A stretch of DNA of 64,000 nt from Corynebacterium accolens. Lineage in GTDB: Bacteria > Actinomycetota > Actinomycetes > Mycobacteriales > Mycobacteriaceae. The stretch lies in NCBI RefSeq assembly GCF_023520795.1, contig NZ_CP046605.1, positions 1,285,438 through 1,349,437 on the forward strand, read 5' to 3'. Below the pieces are notes generated by a model. It searched no databases. It was not told the DNA's origin and was given only the letters and a program-made list of their open reading frames with translations. A program made the translations under genes and the position numbers. Of the stretch, positions 8,698-18,503 are shown piece by piece. Within the stretch, counting starts at the first letter, position 1. Every line of letters starts with the position of its first letter.

Positions 8698-9651
8698 TTA
8701 AGTATAGCCCTTCAACGCGGCATTCCCGCGTTCCGCAATGAGATTCACGATAGATTGCGGGGCTATAACGCGTAACCTATCTGCCTGACCGAGGGCGAAA
8801 CGAACCACCCAATCTACCGATCCCACCTGCATTGTCGCAGCTATGGTGCCGTTTTCTAGGCGTTTTCCTAGTTGCATGTCGTAGTATTCTGCCAACCAGG
8901 TGAATTCTTCGCGGATGGCTAATTCCACGGAATCCGCCGTACCTAAATTAAAGGGTGCCGCAGCGTCGAAATCCAACTCCTTGAGACGCGGATGAGCGGT
9001 TTCCTCGGTCAATTCGGCATGCTTGATGCGGTCGATGCGGAAGGTCCTGTGCCCCTGCTTTTCTTCCTCCCACGCCGCGAGATAAGGCTCCGCATCCACG
9101 ATGAAGATCCGGGCCGGATCAACTAGGCGCTCGGTTTCCTTATTAGATGAAGCACTCCAATAGCGCATCCGGATGCGCCGTTTTTCATTGAGCCCGCGGT
9201 TTAAGGTTGCCTGGATATCGGATTCTTGCGGGTCCACCGTCGATAATGTGTCATAAATGCTCAGCGTGCGCTCATCCATAATGGAGCGCAATTTTTCCGC
9301 GGCCGACTTAATCGCTCTGGCATCCAGCAGCCCGGGCATAGCCTCGAGGGATTCTAGGGTAAGCAGGAGTGCGCCGGCCTCGGTTGGGGTAAGCCGCAAT
9401 GCTTGTCCCAGCCCTTGGTCGTTGTAGATGGTGACCCCATCGCGGTAGCTGAAAGAGAGATCGATGAGCTCTTCGGTATTGCGCCCGGTCCCAGAGCAAA
9501 ATAGCCGGTCCACGGCATCTTTGAGCTCTCCTGGGTCCATCCCCAAATCCGCGGCCGCCTCCATCGGGGTTTTATCCGGATGGTTTTGAAAATATGGGAT
9601 GAGGTTGAGCGACCGGACGAGCGCCTGCAGTTTATGAGATCCATCGGCCAT
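8698..9651 (-). CDS. pafC: WYL-domain transcriptional regulator PafC
   Basis: PafC is one half of the PafBC heterodimer, which activates the mycobacterial LexA/RecA-independent DNA-damage response. The 317-residue protein begins with a winged-helix DNA-binding region (residues 1-65, LIPYFQNHPDKTPMEAAADLG) and continues with a WYL domain at about 150-235 (RIRMRYWSASSNKETERLVDP, then YLAAWEEEKQGHRTFRIDRI). A WCX-type C-terminal extension follows. The tyrosine of the WYL motif is replaced within YLAAWEE, as is common in PafC. The gene starts 4 bases after the pafB stop codon, which implies one transcript. Confidence 0.9.
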   Translation of the reverse strand: MADGSHKLQALVRSLNLIPYFQNHPDKTPMEAAADLGMDPGELKDAVDRLFCSGTGRNTEELIDLSFSYRDGVTIYNDQGLGQALRLTPTEAGALLLTLESLEAMPGLLDARAIKSAAEKLRSIMDERTLSIYDTLSTVDPQESDIQATLNRGLNEKRRIRMRYWSASSNKETERLVDPARIFIVDAEPYLAAWEEEKQGHRTFRIDRIKHAELTEETAHPRLKELDFDAAAPFNLGTADSVELAIREEFTWLAEYYDMQLGKRLENGTIAATMQVGSVDWVVRFALGQADRLRVIAPQSIVNLIAERGNAALKGYT

Positions 9652-9655
9652 TGGT

Positions 9656-10642
9656 TTACTCAGCTCCGTTGTGGTTGGCGGCTGTGCGCAATAGGTTAAT
9701 GATGTCAGTGCGCACCTCAGGGGGATCGAGCACTTTTACTTCTGGGGCATAGCCCGCTGCGGTGCGCACCAACCAATCTTTTTGGACCCCGGTCAGCACT
9801 ACGGTGCCTTCGGCGGTGCGCTCCCCCGCGCTTTCTAGCTCTTGGGCTTGACCTTCAGGGATATGCAGGGTCGCGTCCACCTTTTCGCCACGCTGTAGCG
9901 CCTCTTTGACGAGCTTGTCGATGTCCACCGTCGGCTCGATATGCTCAGCCGGCTGGTGGGACCTTTTGATATCGGAAAGCCTTAAGGCGCGGAAGACGCG
10001 CGGGGCGGCGCGGTCCACATCAAAGCCAACGATATAGATGCGGCTTTGATGGTTGACCACTCCCCAGGGATCCATGGTGCGGCGCACGGTCTCTGCTGCC
10101 GGATGGGGGCGGTAGGCAAAGGTAATGCGGACTTTATTACGCACGGCGGCCAGGACGAAGGTGATGACCTCGGGTGCGAGGCGGGTGATGTCATTGACCG
10201 CGGTATAAACGGGCGCGCCCTCCAGGTTCCGGGAAGCACCCGAGGCGGCAATCTTGGTCCACCCGGACAGGGAGAAATCGCTCAAGCCACCAGGGGTTCC
10301 CACTCCCCCTGCGATGCCAAGCACCATCGCTTCTTCCGGTGAAAATTCCACCGGCGGGAGCTGGTAATTGCTTTGGTCGAGGCGGTACGAGGCGCCGTCT
10401 TCCCCACCGGTGTGCACGATGGGGACTCCGGCGCGTTGCAAGGTGGCGATATCGCGAGCCAGCGCCTTGGTAAAAGCCTCGTCGGATTTATCGCTATAAC
10501 CTGCGACGTGGCTGCGGATCCAGGCCGCGGAGCGGTCCGGTGAACCACCCGAATTCGCCACTCCTTGCAGCGCAAAGGATAGGTTGGTGAGCCTTTCTAC
10601 CGCCGCATCCTGCCGGCTCGGCGTGGATCGTGATGCCACCAC
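9656..10642 (-). CDS. pafB: WYL-domain transcriptional regulator PafB
   Basis: This is the partner of PafC. The 328-residue protein has an N-terminal winged helix (RLTNLSFALQGVAN... to about residue 90), a WYL domain at about 155-225 (VRITFAYRPHPAAETVRRTMDPWGVV, RIYIVGFDVDRAAPRVFRALRLSDI) and a WCX domain. WYL domains sense ligands, in PafBC probably single-stranded DNA. Two GTG codons overlap the start; the first, at 10642, has GGGGAGAG about 8 bases upstream. The gene is 35 bases downstream of pafA, so it is likely part of the same operon. Confidence 0.9.
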   Translation of the reverse strand: MVASRSTPSRQDAAVERLTNLSFALQGVANSGGSPDRSAAWIRSHVAGYSDKSDEAFTKALARDIATLQRAGVPIVHTGGEDGASYRLDQSNYQLPPVEFSPEEAMVLGIAGGVGTPGGLSDFSLSGWTKIAASGASRNLEGAPVYTAVNDITRLAPEVITFVLAAVRNKVRITFAYRPHPAAETVRRTMDPWGVVNHQSRIYIVGFDVDRAAPRVFRALRLSDIKRSHQPAEHIEPTVDIDKLVKEALQRGEKVDATLHIPEGQAQELESAGERTAEGTVVLTGVQKDWLVRTAAGYAPEVKVLDPPEVRTDIINLLRTAANHNGAE

Positions 10643-10677
10643 GTTGTCTACTCTCCCCAGTGCTCAATGTGCACGCC

Positions 10678-12093
10678 CTAGGCGTGATTATCGTGCATAT
10701 AGTCTAGCAATGCCTCAACGCGCGGATCGGTGGACGTGAAGGGATCGAGCAGTTCCTCGGTGCGCGGTTCTGGGCGGTTAACCTTCAGCCGCGTCCAATC
10801 CACGGTCACGTGCGCGCCGCATTCTTCGGCCGCAGCTAGGAACTTTCCGCGCAAAGCCGCGCGCGTGGTCGGCGGCGCGGCGGATACCGCACGCTCGATG
10901 TCTTCATCTTCGATCCAGCGCTCGATCATCCCACGGCGCAGCAGCACGTCATATAAGCCTCGCCCGGGCCGGATATCGTGATAGGTCATATCGACCTGCG
11001 TCAGCTTCGGATGCGCCCAGTCACCACCCAAACGGGAGCGGTAGCGTTCAAGCAGCTCGAGCTTGATGACCCAATCGATCTCGCGGTTCACCCCAGAAAA
11101 GTCTCCGGTCTCGATGGCGCGCAGAATGCGCTCCCACAGGTCAACGACGCGCTCCAATTCCGCCGTGGGCGTGCCGGCGTCTTCGCGGTGGGCGAGCCAA
11201 TCGCGGGCCCGCGCGCAAAGCTGCTGCTGGACCTCCAAGGCTGTAATGGTTCCCCCGCTAACAAGCGGCAACGGCGTTGAGCCGGTCACATCGCGCGCAA
11301 TGGAGCGAATGTGGTGGATTGGATCTGCGATCTCGAGCTCGGGTAGCTCGAAGCCTGCCTCCAGCATCTCTAACATGAGCAGGGTGGAGCCGACCTTTAG
11401 TGCGATGGTGGGCTCTGCCATATTGGAATCGCCGACGATGATGTGCATGCGGCGGAAGCGCTTGGAATCCCCATGCGGCTCATCGCGGGTATTGATGATG
11501 GGCCGGGAACGGGTGGTCGCGGACGATACGCCCTCCCATACCTGATCGGCGCGCTGGGATAAGAGGAATTGCGCGGGGTGATCGCCCTTGGCAGGCTGTA
11601 CCATTCCCGCCCCGCAGATAAGTTGGCGGGTAATCAAGAACGGCAAGAGCGCCACGCCCAGGTCTTTGAGGACCATGTGCCGGCTAATGAGGTAATTCTC
11701 GTGGCAGCCAAAGGAGTGCCCGGCGGAATCGACGTTGTTCTTAAAAAGGTAGACCGCGCGCTCGTTTCCTTCTTCGGCCAAAGCGTCTTCTGCCTGCAGG
11801 GCTAGGCGGTTCATCACGCGGTCACCGGCGCATTCATGGGCGATGAGCTGGCTGAGGCTATCGCATTCGGCGGTGGCTACCTCAGGGTGCGAGCCGACGT
11901 CGAGGTACAGGCGGCTGGCATTGGTGGCAAAGATATTGGACGAGGCGTACTTTTCCACGATCGGCCGAAAGAGCACGCGCGCAACCTCATCCGGACTTAA
12001 TGCCCGCTGGCTCTTCGGCGTCGCGGTGGACAGGCCGTACTCGGTTTCGATGCCCATGATCCGCCGGGCAAAAACGGGACGGGTGGATTCCAC
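10678..12093 (-). CDS. pafA: Pup--protein ligase PafA
   Basis: PafA uses ATP to join the C-terminal glutamate of Pup to lysines of target proteins. The 471-residue sequence belongs to the carboxylate-amine ligase-like family shared with Dop: RRIMGIETEYGLST near residue 11-24 (nucleotide/Mg loop), LYLDVGSHPEVATAECDS near 63-80, YLFKNNVDSAGHSFGCHENYLIS near 115-137 and NTRDEPHGDSKRFRRMHIIVGDSNMAEP near 200-228. The Dop-specific insertion after the first motif is absent, which separates it from the neighbouring dop. The GTG start lies 2 bases beyond the pup stop codon, so there is no room for proteasome genes. Confidence 0.95.
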   Translation of the reverse strand: MESTRPVFARRIMGIETEYGLSTATPKSQRALSPDEVARVLFRPIVEKYASSNIFATNASRLYLDVGSHPEVATAECDSLSQLIAHECAGDRVMNRLALQAEDALAEEGNERAVYLFKNNVDSAGHSFGCHENYLISRHMVLKDLGVALLPFLITRQLICGAGMVQPAKGDHPAQFLLSQRADQVWEGVSSATTRSRPIINTRDEPHGDSKRFRRMHIIVGDSNMAEPTIALKVGSTLLMLEMLEAGFELPELEIADPIHHIRSIARDVTGSTPLPLVSGGTITALEVQQQLCARARDWLAHREDAGTPTAELERVVDLWERILRAIETGDFSGVNREIDWVIKLELLERYRSRLGGDWAHPKLTQVDMTYHDIRPGRGLYDVLLRRGMIERWIEDEDIERAVSAAPPTTRAALRGKFLAAAEECGAHVTVDWTRLKVNRPEPRTEELLDPFTSTDPRVEALLDYMHDNHA

Positions 12094-12095
12094 GC

Positions 12096-12287
12096 CTACT
12101 GTCCGCCCTTTTGGACGTACGAGCGGACGAATTCTTCCGCGTTATTTTCTAGCAGGCCATCGATCTCATCCAAGAGATCATCGGTGCCAGAGGTGTTGAT
12201 ATTGAGCTGGGTAGCGGTAAATTCTTCCTCTGACTCGGGGCCATTTCCCCCATTATTGCTAGAAACCTGGCGATTCGAAGTGGACAC
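12096..12287 (-). CDS. pup: Prokaryotic ubiquitin-like protein Pup
   Basis: A 63-residue, acidic and disordered protein ending in KGGQ. The C-terminal Gln must be deamidated to Glu by Dop before PafA can use it. The conserved C-terminal half is visible: TDDLLDEIDGLLENNAEEF, then VRSYVQKGGQ. This part folds into a helix on binding ARC/Mpa. The N-terminal part is Ser/Asn-rich and variable. It starts at a GTG with AAAGGATG 6 bases upstream, 31 bases after dop, and is followed 2 bases later by pafA. Confidence 0.97.
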   Translation of the reverse strand: MSTSNRQVSSNNGGNGPESEEEFTATQLNINTSGTDDLLDEIDGLLENNAEEFVRSYVQKGGQ

Positions 12288-12318
12288 GGTGTCATCCTTT
12301 CGTCATATTAGGTGATCA

Positions 12319-13863
12319 TTACTTACGATACTCGGGCTGGATGCCGATGGCAGCAAGCCCTTCAAGTAACTCCTCTACGCTGCTGGCGCCCTCGATAATG
12401 CCTTCGCAGTCCGCGCGGGTAAGGCCGCGGGTATCATCCATGGCCACGGTGGCCCAGACGCCATTGCGGGAGCGCCCGTCCGTAGCACCACGGCGCAGGG
12501 TGAGGCTTTGCCAACTGGCGGCGATGATGTCTTCGCCGAATTTCTGCGTTATGCGCCCGCGGAAATATGCTCGGGTGTCGGCGGGCGGCTCGGCCGCAGC
12601 GTGGTGTAGGTCTTCAGCGGTAAAGAGCTGGCGCATCTGCCCCTTGCGCACCAGCGCATGGTGCAGCGACTTCTCGGGATCGATTTCCGCGTATTGCAAG
12701 TCGATGAGGCGCAGCTTGGGATCATCTGGGGCGATGCCGCGGTCGAGGTAGCTCTTGATCAACCGGTACTTGGCCACCCAATCTAGGAGGTGGGCGGCCT
12801 TGAGGGGGTCATCGGCAAGCAGCTCTACTGCCTCGTCCCAGGCCGCCAGCACCTTGTGGTCGGCGGAAGTCTCCGGCTGCAGGCGGCGACGGTATTCGGC
12901 GAGCAGCTCGAGGGCGGTGAGCGTGCGGCCATCGGCAAGCGTGAGCCGGTGGCGCAATTCGAGGTCGCGGCTTACCAGGGGGACCTCCGCGACGGCATCG
13001 GCAAGGCGCAGATCGCTAAAGTCCGTGCCGGCCTCAATGGCATCGAGCACCAGCGAGGTCATGCCCAATTTCAGCAGCGTCGAGGTCTGCGACATATTCG
13101 CATCGCCGATGATGACGTGCAGGCGGCCGAAGTCATCGTGGATGGCATGGGGCTCGTCGCGGGTATTGATAATGCCGCGGTTGAGGGTGGTTTCCAGGGA
13201 GATTTCCTGCTCAATATAATCCGCGCGCTGGGAAATCTGGAACCCCGGTTCCTCGCCAAACTCCCCGCGCCCCATGCGCCCAGCACCAATGACGACCTGC
13301 CGGGCCACGAAGAAGGGAATCAGCGCCTGGGCCATGACCGAAAAATCGGTGCTGCGAGCATACTGATAGTTCTCATGCGAACCGTAGCTGGCGCCCTTGC
13401 CATCGACGTTATTCTTGTACAACCGCAGCGGCGGGCACGGCTGCCGGTCCGCCAAGACGGAGTTTCCCTGTGCCGTCAGCTCCGCCACAGCATCCCGGGC
13501 CTGCAGCAACGTGTGATCGCCGGCGGCGTCATAGAGCGTCGCGTCCCACGCATTCGTGCACTCCGGAGCGGAATACTCGGGGTGGGCATGGTCCACATAG
13601 AACCGCGCCCCGCTCGGGGTGACAACATTGGCCACACCAACCGCATTGGGGTCTACCACGGGCACCGTATCGTAGCGCTTGAGATCAAAACCGCGCGAGT
13701 CCCGCAAGGGGTGCTCTTCCGCAAAATCCCAGCGCGAACGCGCGCCCGTATACAGCGCAGCATAGGCCACCACCGCATGGGTCGAGGTAATGATTGGGGA
13801 ATGCTCCGGCGAATCCGGAGTAGAAATACCGTATTCCGTTTCCGTTCCTAGCACACGGGCCAC
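12319..13863 (-). CDS. dop: Pup deamidase/depupylase Dop
   Basis: Dop deamidates Pup-Gln to Pup-Glu and also removes Pup from modified proteins. The sequence begins [23 protein letters not shown], with the extra Dop loop after the ETEYG motif that PafA lacks. It then shows [41 protein letters not shown] and [28 protein letters not shown] chose GTG 13863 with AAGGAG 6 bases upstream, giving 514 residues; the open frame to 13941 is non-homologous. The start lies 16 bases inside the end of arc, so the two are coupled. Confidence 0.94.
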   Translation of the reverse strand: MARVLGTETEYGISTPDSPEHSPIITSTHAVVAYAALYTGARSRWDFAEEHPLRDSRGFDLKRYDTVPVVDPNAVGVANVVTPSGARFYVDHAHPEYSAPECTNAWDATLYDAAGDHTLLQARDAVAELTAQGNSVLADRQPCPPLRLYKNNVDGKGASYGSHENYQYARSTDFSVMAQALIPFFVARQVVIGAGRMGRGEFGEEPGFQISQRADYIEQEISLETTLNRGIINTRDEPHAIHDDFGRLHVIIGDANMSQTSTLLKLGMTSLVLDAIEAGTDFSDLRLADAVAEVPLVSRDLELRHRLTLADGRTLTALELLAEYRRRLQPETSADHKVLAAWDEAVELLADDPLKAAHLLDWVAKYRLIKSYLDRGIAPDDPKLRLIDLQYAEIDPEKSLHHALVRKGQMRQLFTAEDLHHAAAEPPADTRAYFRGRITQKFGEDIIAASWQSLTLRRGATDGRSRNGVWATVAMDDTRGLTRADCEGIIEGASSVEELLEGLAAIGIQPEYRK

Positions 13864-15428
13864 GTACAGCTCCTTCCACTCAAAAGTTCCACACTGGTCA
13901 CACGCGATCCGCCGTGATCCGCGGAAACGATCTTGCTCCATTCCTCGGGGTTGGTCGAGGTTGGCATGTATTCCGATTCTTCCTGCTCAGCGGCGATGGC
14001 GGTGCGCAGGTGCTGCTTGCCGATGCCCCCTTTAACGCCCCCATCGCCTTCCTCCGCGGCGCGCGGCGCACCGTGGTGCGATAACGCCTCCTTGATGGCC
14101 AGCTTCTTTGCCCGGGCCAGGATATTGGCGATCATCGCGCCAGAGACGAAATCGCGGTAGTGCAGGACCTGGCGCTGCCCATTGCTAAAGTGCAGCTGCG
14201 CAAACGGCCTATCGCTATATAGCTCGTCCACGGCATCGACGATGAGCTCGTCGATATCGCCCTCGTGTGGAATGGATGGATCGAAGTGGCGGGCGAAAAT
14301 CTCGCGCGCGCCGCGCTTGGTAGGCCGATTGATGCGCACCTTCATATCCAGCCGGCCCGGGCGCATGATGGCGGGGTCAATGAGCTCTTCCCGGTTGGTG
14401 GCGCCGATGATGACCACATTGCTGAGGCCCTCCACGCCATCGAGCTCAGTCAGCAGCTGGGGAACGACGGTGGTTTCCATATCGGACGAGACCCCGGATC
14501 CGCGGGTGCGGAAAATGGATTCCATCTCATCAAAGAAGATGACCACGGGGCGATCCGCGCTGGCCTGGGCGAGCTCGCGGGCGCGCTCAAAGATAAGCCG
14601 GATGCGGCGCTCGGTCTCACCGACGTACTTATTCAGCAGCTCTGGGCCCTTGACATTGAGGAAGTAGCTGGATCCGTCTCCCCCCATCTGGGTAGACAGG
14701 GAGTTCGCCACGGCCTTAGCAATGAGCGTCTTTCCGCAGCCGGGTGGGCCATAAAGCAACACACCCTTGGGCGGTTGCAAGCCATACTGCCGGTAGAGCT
14801 CGGGGTGGATAAAGGGCAGCTCGACGGAATCGCGGATCTGGGAAATCTGCTCGTCCAAGCCACCGATGTCCTCGTAGCGCACATCGGGTACCTCTTCCAG
14901 CGAAAGCTGGGAAACCTCTGCTTGATCGACCTTTTCCACGGCCACGGAAGCCTTTGTATCCAGCAGTACTACCTCGCCCGCGCGCACGCTTTCTTGCAGC
15001 GCCTGTGCGAGCAGAACAACGCGGTTATCCCCCGCAGAATTAGCCACGACGGCGCGGCGCTGGTCCAAGCGCTCGACCACGGTGGCAAGCTCGCCAGTCC
15101 TCGTAGGAGCGCAGCCTTCGACGACCACGAAGCCATCGCCCAGCCGGACCTGTTGGCCCACCTGCAGGCTGCCCGGCTCCACGTTGGGAGAGACCTTGAG
15201 CTGCATGACGCGGCCGTTGGTATAGACCTCCGCGGTGGTGCCTACCTCGCTTTGGTGCGGCGAGTAGGCCAAAAAGACCCCATATGTAGAGGCGGGCTCT
15301 GCAAGCGCATTGACCTCAGCAAATAACTGCTCGAGCTCGGCGCGCGATTTCTGTAATAGCTCCACCAGCTTTTGGTTGCGCGCAGCAAGCTGGCTGAGTT
15401 GCCGCTTATTATCCGTGGCTTCATCCAT
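13848..15428 (-). CDS. arc: Proteasome-associated-type AAA ATPase ARC (Mpa homologue)
   Basis: A hexameric unfoldase that recognises Pup through N-terminal coiled coils. From ATG 15428 it has 526 residues: coiled coil at about 5-45, tandem OB folds at about 45-170 and an AAA module with Walker A GPPGCGKT (227-234), Walker [11 protein letters not shown] and sensor [14 protein letters not shown]. The C-terminus reads [10 protein letters not shown] and lacks the GQYL tail with which mycobacterial Mpa docks on the 20S proteasome. No proteasome genes lie in the cluster. In C. glutamicum the homologue acts on pupylated ferritin without degradation; the same is inferred here. The tail overlaps dop by 16 bases. 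Confidence 0.95.
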   Translation of the reverse strand: MDEATDNKRQLSQLAARNQKLVELLQKSRAELEQLFAEVNALAEPASTYGVFLAYSPHQSEVGTTAEVYTNGRVMQLKVSPNVEPGSLQVGQQVRLGDGFVVVEGCAPTRTGELATVVERLDQRRAVVANSAGDNRVVLLAQALQESVRAGEVVLLDTKASVAVEKVDQAEVSQLSLEEVPDVRYEDIGGLDEQISQIRDSVELPFIHPELYRQYGLQPPKGVLLYGPPGCGKTLIAKAVANSLSTQMGGDGSSYFLNVKGPELLNKYVGETERRIRLIFERARELAQASADRPVVIFFDEMESIFRTRGSGVSSDMETTVVPQLLTELDGVEGLSNVVIIGATNREELIDPAIMRPGRLDMKVRINRPTKRGAREIFARHFDPSIPHEGDIDELIVDAVDELYSDRPFAQLHFSNGQRQVLHYRDFVSGAMIANILARAKKLAIKEALSHHGAPRAAEEGDGGVKGGIGKQHLRTAIAAEQEESEYMPTSTNPEEWSKIVSADHGGSRVTSVELLSGRSCTWPVC

Positions 15429-15510
15429 GCACACCACTTTAACGCGCGAGCAGCTATGAGCGAGGCCACTTTAGTAATTAATTACACCCGTGTACTTAAA
15501 ACTGTGCACC

Positions 15511-16347
15511 TTATTTGCGGGCGCGGCGCTGGGGGCGCGGCGGGGTGACGCCATCGGCAAGCCGCCTGGTCCAAATAAGGAATGCGGTATGCGCGTTCAT
15601 GCGGTGCTCCGGGCGGGTGGCTAGGCCTTCTACCTTCCATTCGCGCACGAGGGATTCCCACGCCTTCGGCTCGGTAAAGCATTGCAGCTCGCGGATGCCC
15701 TCCATGACCTTCATCAGCTGCGGGACCGTTGCCACATAGGTCATGAATACGCCGCCGGGGATCAGCAGATCGCGCACGGTCTCCAGGTTCTCCCAGGGCT
15801 CAAGCATGTCCAAGATGATGCGGTCGACCGGGCCGCCGAGGTCCTCAGCGGTGACATCACCGAGATCGCCTAGGCGCGGCGACCACCACTCGGGGCGGGC
15901 GCCAAAGTATTCCTCAACGTTATCGACCGCGTACTCCAAGTGATCGTCGCGGATCTCGTAGGAATAGACGTGGCCTTCGGGGCCCACGGCGCGCAGGAGG
16001 GACATCGACAAGGCGCCGGAGCCCGCACCAGCCTCCAGCACGCGGGCGCCCATGAAAATATCGCCCTCGACCAAGATTTGCGCGGCGTCCTTGGGATAAA
16101 TAACGGCGGCGCCGCGCGGCATCGAGAGGACGTGATCCACCATGAGGTGGCGGAAGAGCAGGAAGGACGAGCCCAAGGTGGACTCGATGACGGAACCTTC
16201 ATCCATCCCCACGATGTCATCGTGGTTGATTATGCCTTTATGGGAATGGAACTGGCCTCCTTCTTTCAAAATGACCGTGTAGTGGCGCCGCTTGGCGTCC
16301 GTCAGCTGCACGCGGTCGCCATAGGAAAAGGGGCCAGAATAAGCCAT
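15511..16347 (-). CDS. trmI: tRNA (adenine-58-N1)-methyltransferase TrmI
   Basis: TrmI methylates N1 of A58 in the T-loop of tRNAs. The 278-residue protein has the actinobacterial N-terminal beta domain (GDRVQLTDAKRRHYTVILKEGG...FHSHKG), the SAM-binding motif VLEAGAGSGALSMSLL near 103-118, YEIRDDHLEYA (acidic ribose-binding residue) and LDMLEPWENL with its conserved Asp. Length and architecture match M. tuberculosis Rv2118c, which also sits next to mpa. It is upstream of arc on the same strand with an 82-base gap that may hold the arc promoter. Confidence 0.93.
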   Translation of the reverse strand: MAYSGPFSYGDRVQLTDAKRRHYTVILKEGGQFHSHKGIINHDDIVGMDEGSVIESTLGSSFLLFRHLMVDHVLSMPRGAAVIYPKDAAQILVEGDIFMGARVLEAGAGSGALSMSLLRAVGPEGHVYSYEIRDDHLEYAVDNVEEYFGARPEWWSPRLGDLGDVTAEDLGGPVDRIILDMLEPWENLETVRDLLIPGGVFMTYVATVPQLMKVMEGIRELQCFTEPKAWESLVREWKVEGLATRPEHRMNAHTAFLIWTRRLADGVTPPRPQRRARK

Positions 16348-16375
16348 GCCGCAAAACTCCTCGAGGTTGTGGGTA

Positions 16376-17629
16376 CTAACCCTTCAAGTATGCCTCAAGT
16401 GCCCGCGAGAGCCATATTTGGTCCTGCTCGCCCACCATCTCGCGCGCGGAGTGCATCGACAGCATCGGCACGCCCACATCGACGGTGTCGATGCCCAGCC
16501 GCGTTGCGGTAATGGGGCCGATGGTCGATCCGCACGGCACGTCGTTATTGCCCACGAAACGCTGCACCGGAACCCCAGCCTTGGCACACGCGGTCTCCCA
16601 CAGCGCGATCGTCTGTGCATCGGAGGCATAGCGCTGGTTGCCGTTGATCTTGGTCACGGGGCCTTGCCCAATAATTGGATGGTGGGTGGGATCGTGTTTA
16701 TCCACGTAGTTGGGGTGTACCGAGTGCGCGGCATCGGCAGACACGCAACTAGACCGGGCATACATTTGGAAACGCTCTTCCTCATTGGCCCCCAAGGCGC
16801 GCGCGGTACGGGTCAGCACGTCCTGCAGGATGGGCCCGGCGGCACCATAACGGGAGCTCGATCCCACTTCCTCGTGGTCAAACGCCATCATGACCAAAAT
16901 ATCGGAGCCATCATAGTCCTGCGCGGCATTCTGCATGGCCTCCAGCGAGGCGTGCACCGAAGACAGGTTATCCATGCGGCCGGCTGCGATAAACTTTTCG
17001 CCCGCGCCAAAGACCGCACCCCGGGCGGCATCGGCCGTAATCAGGTTGAAGGAAGCAATATCCTGCTCAGCGATGCCCGCCTGCTCCCCCACCACCTGCA
17101 GGATCGACGCCTCTTCATCGCCGACCGTCAGCACCGGCTGCATGTGCTTTTGGCGGTCCGGCTTGAACTCATCCTTGCGGTACAAGTGAATAGCCAGCGA
17201 AGGAAGGCGCAGGACTGGGCCCGTATTCACGAGGTGCTGGCGCCCATCCGTGGTCACAACCTGGCCGGCGACGGTCAGTTCGCGGTCAAACCACGTGTGC
17301 AGCAAGGCGCCGCCGTAGATTTCTACCGCGACCTGCTGCCAGCCCGCAGCAGAAAAATCGGGCGTGGGCTTAAGCGCCAGGCCCGGCGAATCAGTATGCG
17401 AGCCAACGATGCGGAAACCGGAGTTCTTATCGGCGCCTTCCGGCACGTACCACGCGGTAACCGCGCCGCCGCGGACCATGACGTGCCCGCCCGGTGCAGC
17501 CGACCAATCCTCGCGCTCATCCTGAATCTGGAAGCCAGATTCTTGCAGCTGGCGCGCTACCTCATGCGCGGCGTGGTACGACGACGGCGAGGCCGCCAGA
17601 AAATCAAGGAACTTATCGGTATAACTCAT
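16376..17629 (-). CDS. M18 family aminopeptidase
   Basis: A 417-residue dinuclear metallo-aminopeptidase preferring acidic or neutral N-terminal residues. Metal-site segments are clear: IVGSHTDSPGLALKP (His, near 73), FDREL, AFDHEEVGSSSRYGA (Asp/Glu pair), AHSVHPNY and a final MLSMHSAREM with the last His ligand. Length and the SYxTxxFLDFLAASPSSYHA opening match bacterial ApeB/PepC-type enzymes. The gene is divergent from the nuclease at 17676 and ends 28 bases before trmI. Confidence 0.92.
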   Translation of the reverse strand: MSYTDKFLDFLAASPSSYHAAHEVARQLQESGFQIQDEREDWSAAPGGHVMVRGGAVTAWYVPEGADKNSGFRIVGSHTDSPGLALKPTPDFSAAGWQQVAVEIYGGALLHTWFDRELTVAGQVVTTDGRQHLVNTGPVLRLPSLAIHLYRKDEFKPDRQKHMQPVLTVGDEEASILQVVGEQAGIAEQDIASFNLITADAARGAVFGAGEKFIAAGRMDNLSSVHASLEAMQNAAQDYDGSDILVMMAFDHEEVGSSSRYGAAGPILQDVLTRTARALGANEEERFQMYARSSCVSADAAHSVHPNYVDKHDPTHHPIIGQGPVTKINGNQRYASDAQTIALWETACAKAGVPVQRFVGNNDVPCGSTIGPITATRLGIDTVDVGVPMLSMHSAREMVGEQDQIWLSRALEAYLKG

Positions 17630-17675
17630 ACCTTCTAGCTTGCCACGAAACTATCGGCGATAGGCTAGATACACC

Positions 17676-18497
17676 ATGGCTACTTCATCTACTCCCCGCC
17701 CTCTTGCCCTGTCGCCCTCGCGCGCCTCCGACTACCAGCAGTGCCCGCTGCTCTATCGATTCCGGGCCATCGACAAGATTCCCGAGCCCAAAACCATCGC
17801 CCAAGTTAAGGGAACCCTGGTCCACGCGGTCCTAGAAGAAACGCATAAACTCCCGCGTGAAGAGCGCACCTACCCGGCAGCGGTAAAGATGATTAAACCA
17901 AGCTGGGCCGCGATGACAGAAAAGGACGCTGAACTGCTCGAGCTCGTGCCCGAAGAAGAAACGTATGACTTCTTCGTCGCGGCCCGCGAGCTGCTCAAGG
18001 GCTATTTCCAGATGGAAAACCCGCAGGGCTTCGACTGCCAAGAAACCGAGATGTATGTCAATACGGTCCTGCCCAATGGCGTGCCCGTGCGCGGGTTTAT
18101 TGACCGCGTGGACCGCGCCCCCACCGGCGAGGTGCGCGTCGTGGATTATAAGACGGGAAAGAAACCAGCACCGCGCTTTTCCCACAGCGCCCAATTCCAG
18201 ATGCGGTTTTATGCCCTAGTGTACTGGCGCCTGCTGGGCACCATCCCCCACCAGCTGCGGCTGATGTATCTCAAGGTGCTGGATTCGATGTTTTTAGCTC
18301 CTACCCAGGAGGAACTCGAATACTTCGAGCGCGATCTAGGCCAACTGTGGGCCAAGATTGAAGCCGATGGGCGCGCCGGGGATTTTCGCCCGAAGCGCTC
18401 CAAGCTCTGTGATTGGTGCGCGCATCAGGCGATATGCCCTGAATTTGGCGGCACGCCGCCGGAGTACCCGGGGTGGCCGGGCTCCGCGGCGGATTAA
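17676..18497 (+). CDS. RecB-family exonuclease (PD-(D/E)XK) with predicted Fe-S cysteines
   Basis: A 273-residue stand-alone Cas4/AddB-like nuclease. The core is visible as GTLVHAVLEE (His), GFIDRVDR (Asp, near residue 145) and VVDYKTGK (Asp...Lys, near 156-163), followed by QFQMRFYALVYW. One Cys near residue 23 (YQQCPLLYRF) and three near the C-terminus (LCDWCAHQAIC) form the Cys-X(n)-CxxCx5C pattern that holds a 4Fe-4S cluster in AddB and Cas4 relatives. Its biological role is not established (Rv2119 family). It converges with fhs, 6 bases away. Confidence 0.88.
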   Translation: MATSSTPRPLALSPSRASDYQQCPLLYRFRAIDKIPEPKTIAQVKGTLVHAVLEETHKLPREERTYPAAVKMIKPSWAAMTEKDAELLELVPEEETYDFFVAARELLKGYFQMENPQGFDCQETEMYVNTVLPNGVPVRGFIDRVDRAPTGEVRVVDYKTGKKPAPRFSHSAQFQMRFYALVYWRLLGTIPHQLRLMYLKVLDSMFLAPTQEELEYFERDLGQLWAKIEADGRAGDFRPKRSKLCDWCAHQAICPEFGGTPPEYPGWPGSAAD

Positions 18498-18503
18498 ATC
18501 CTT

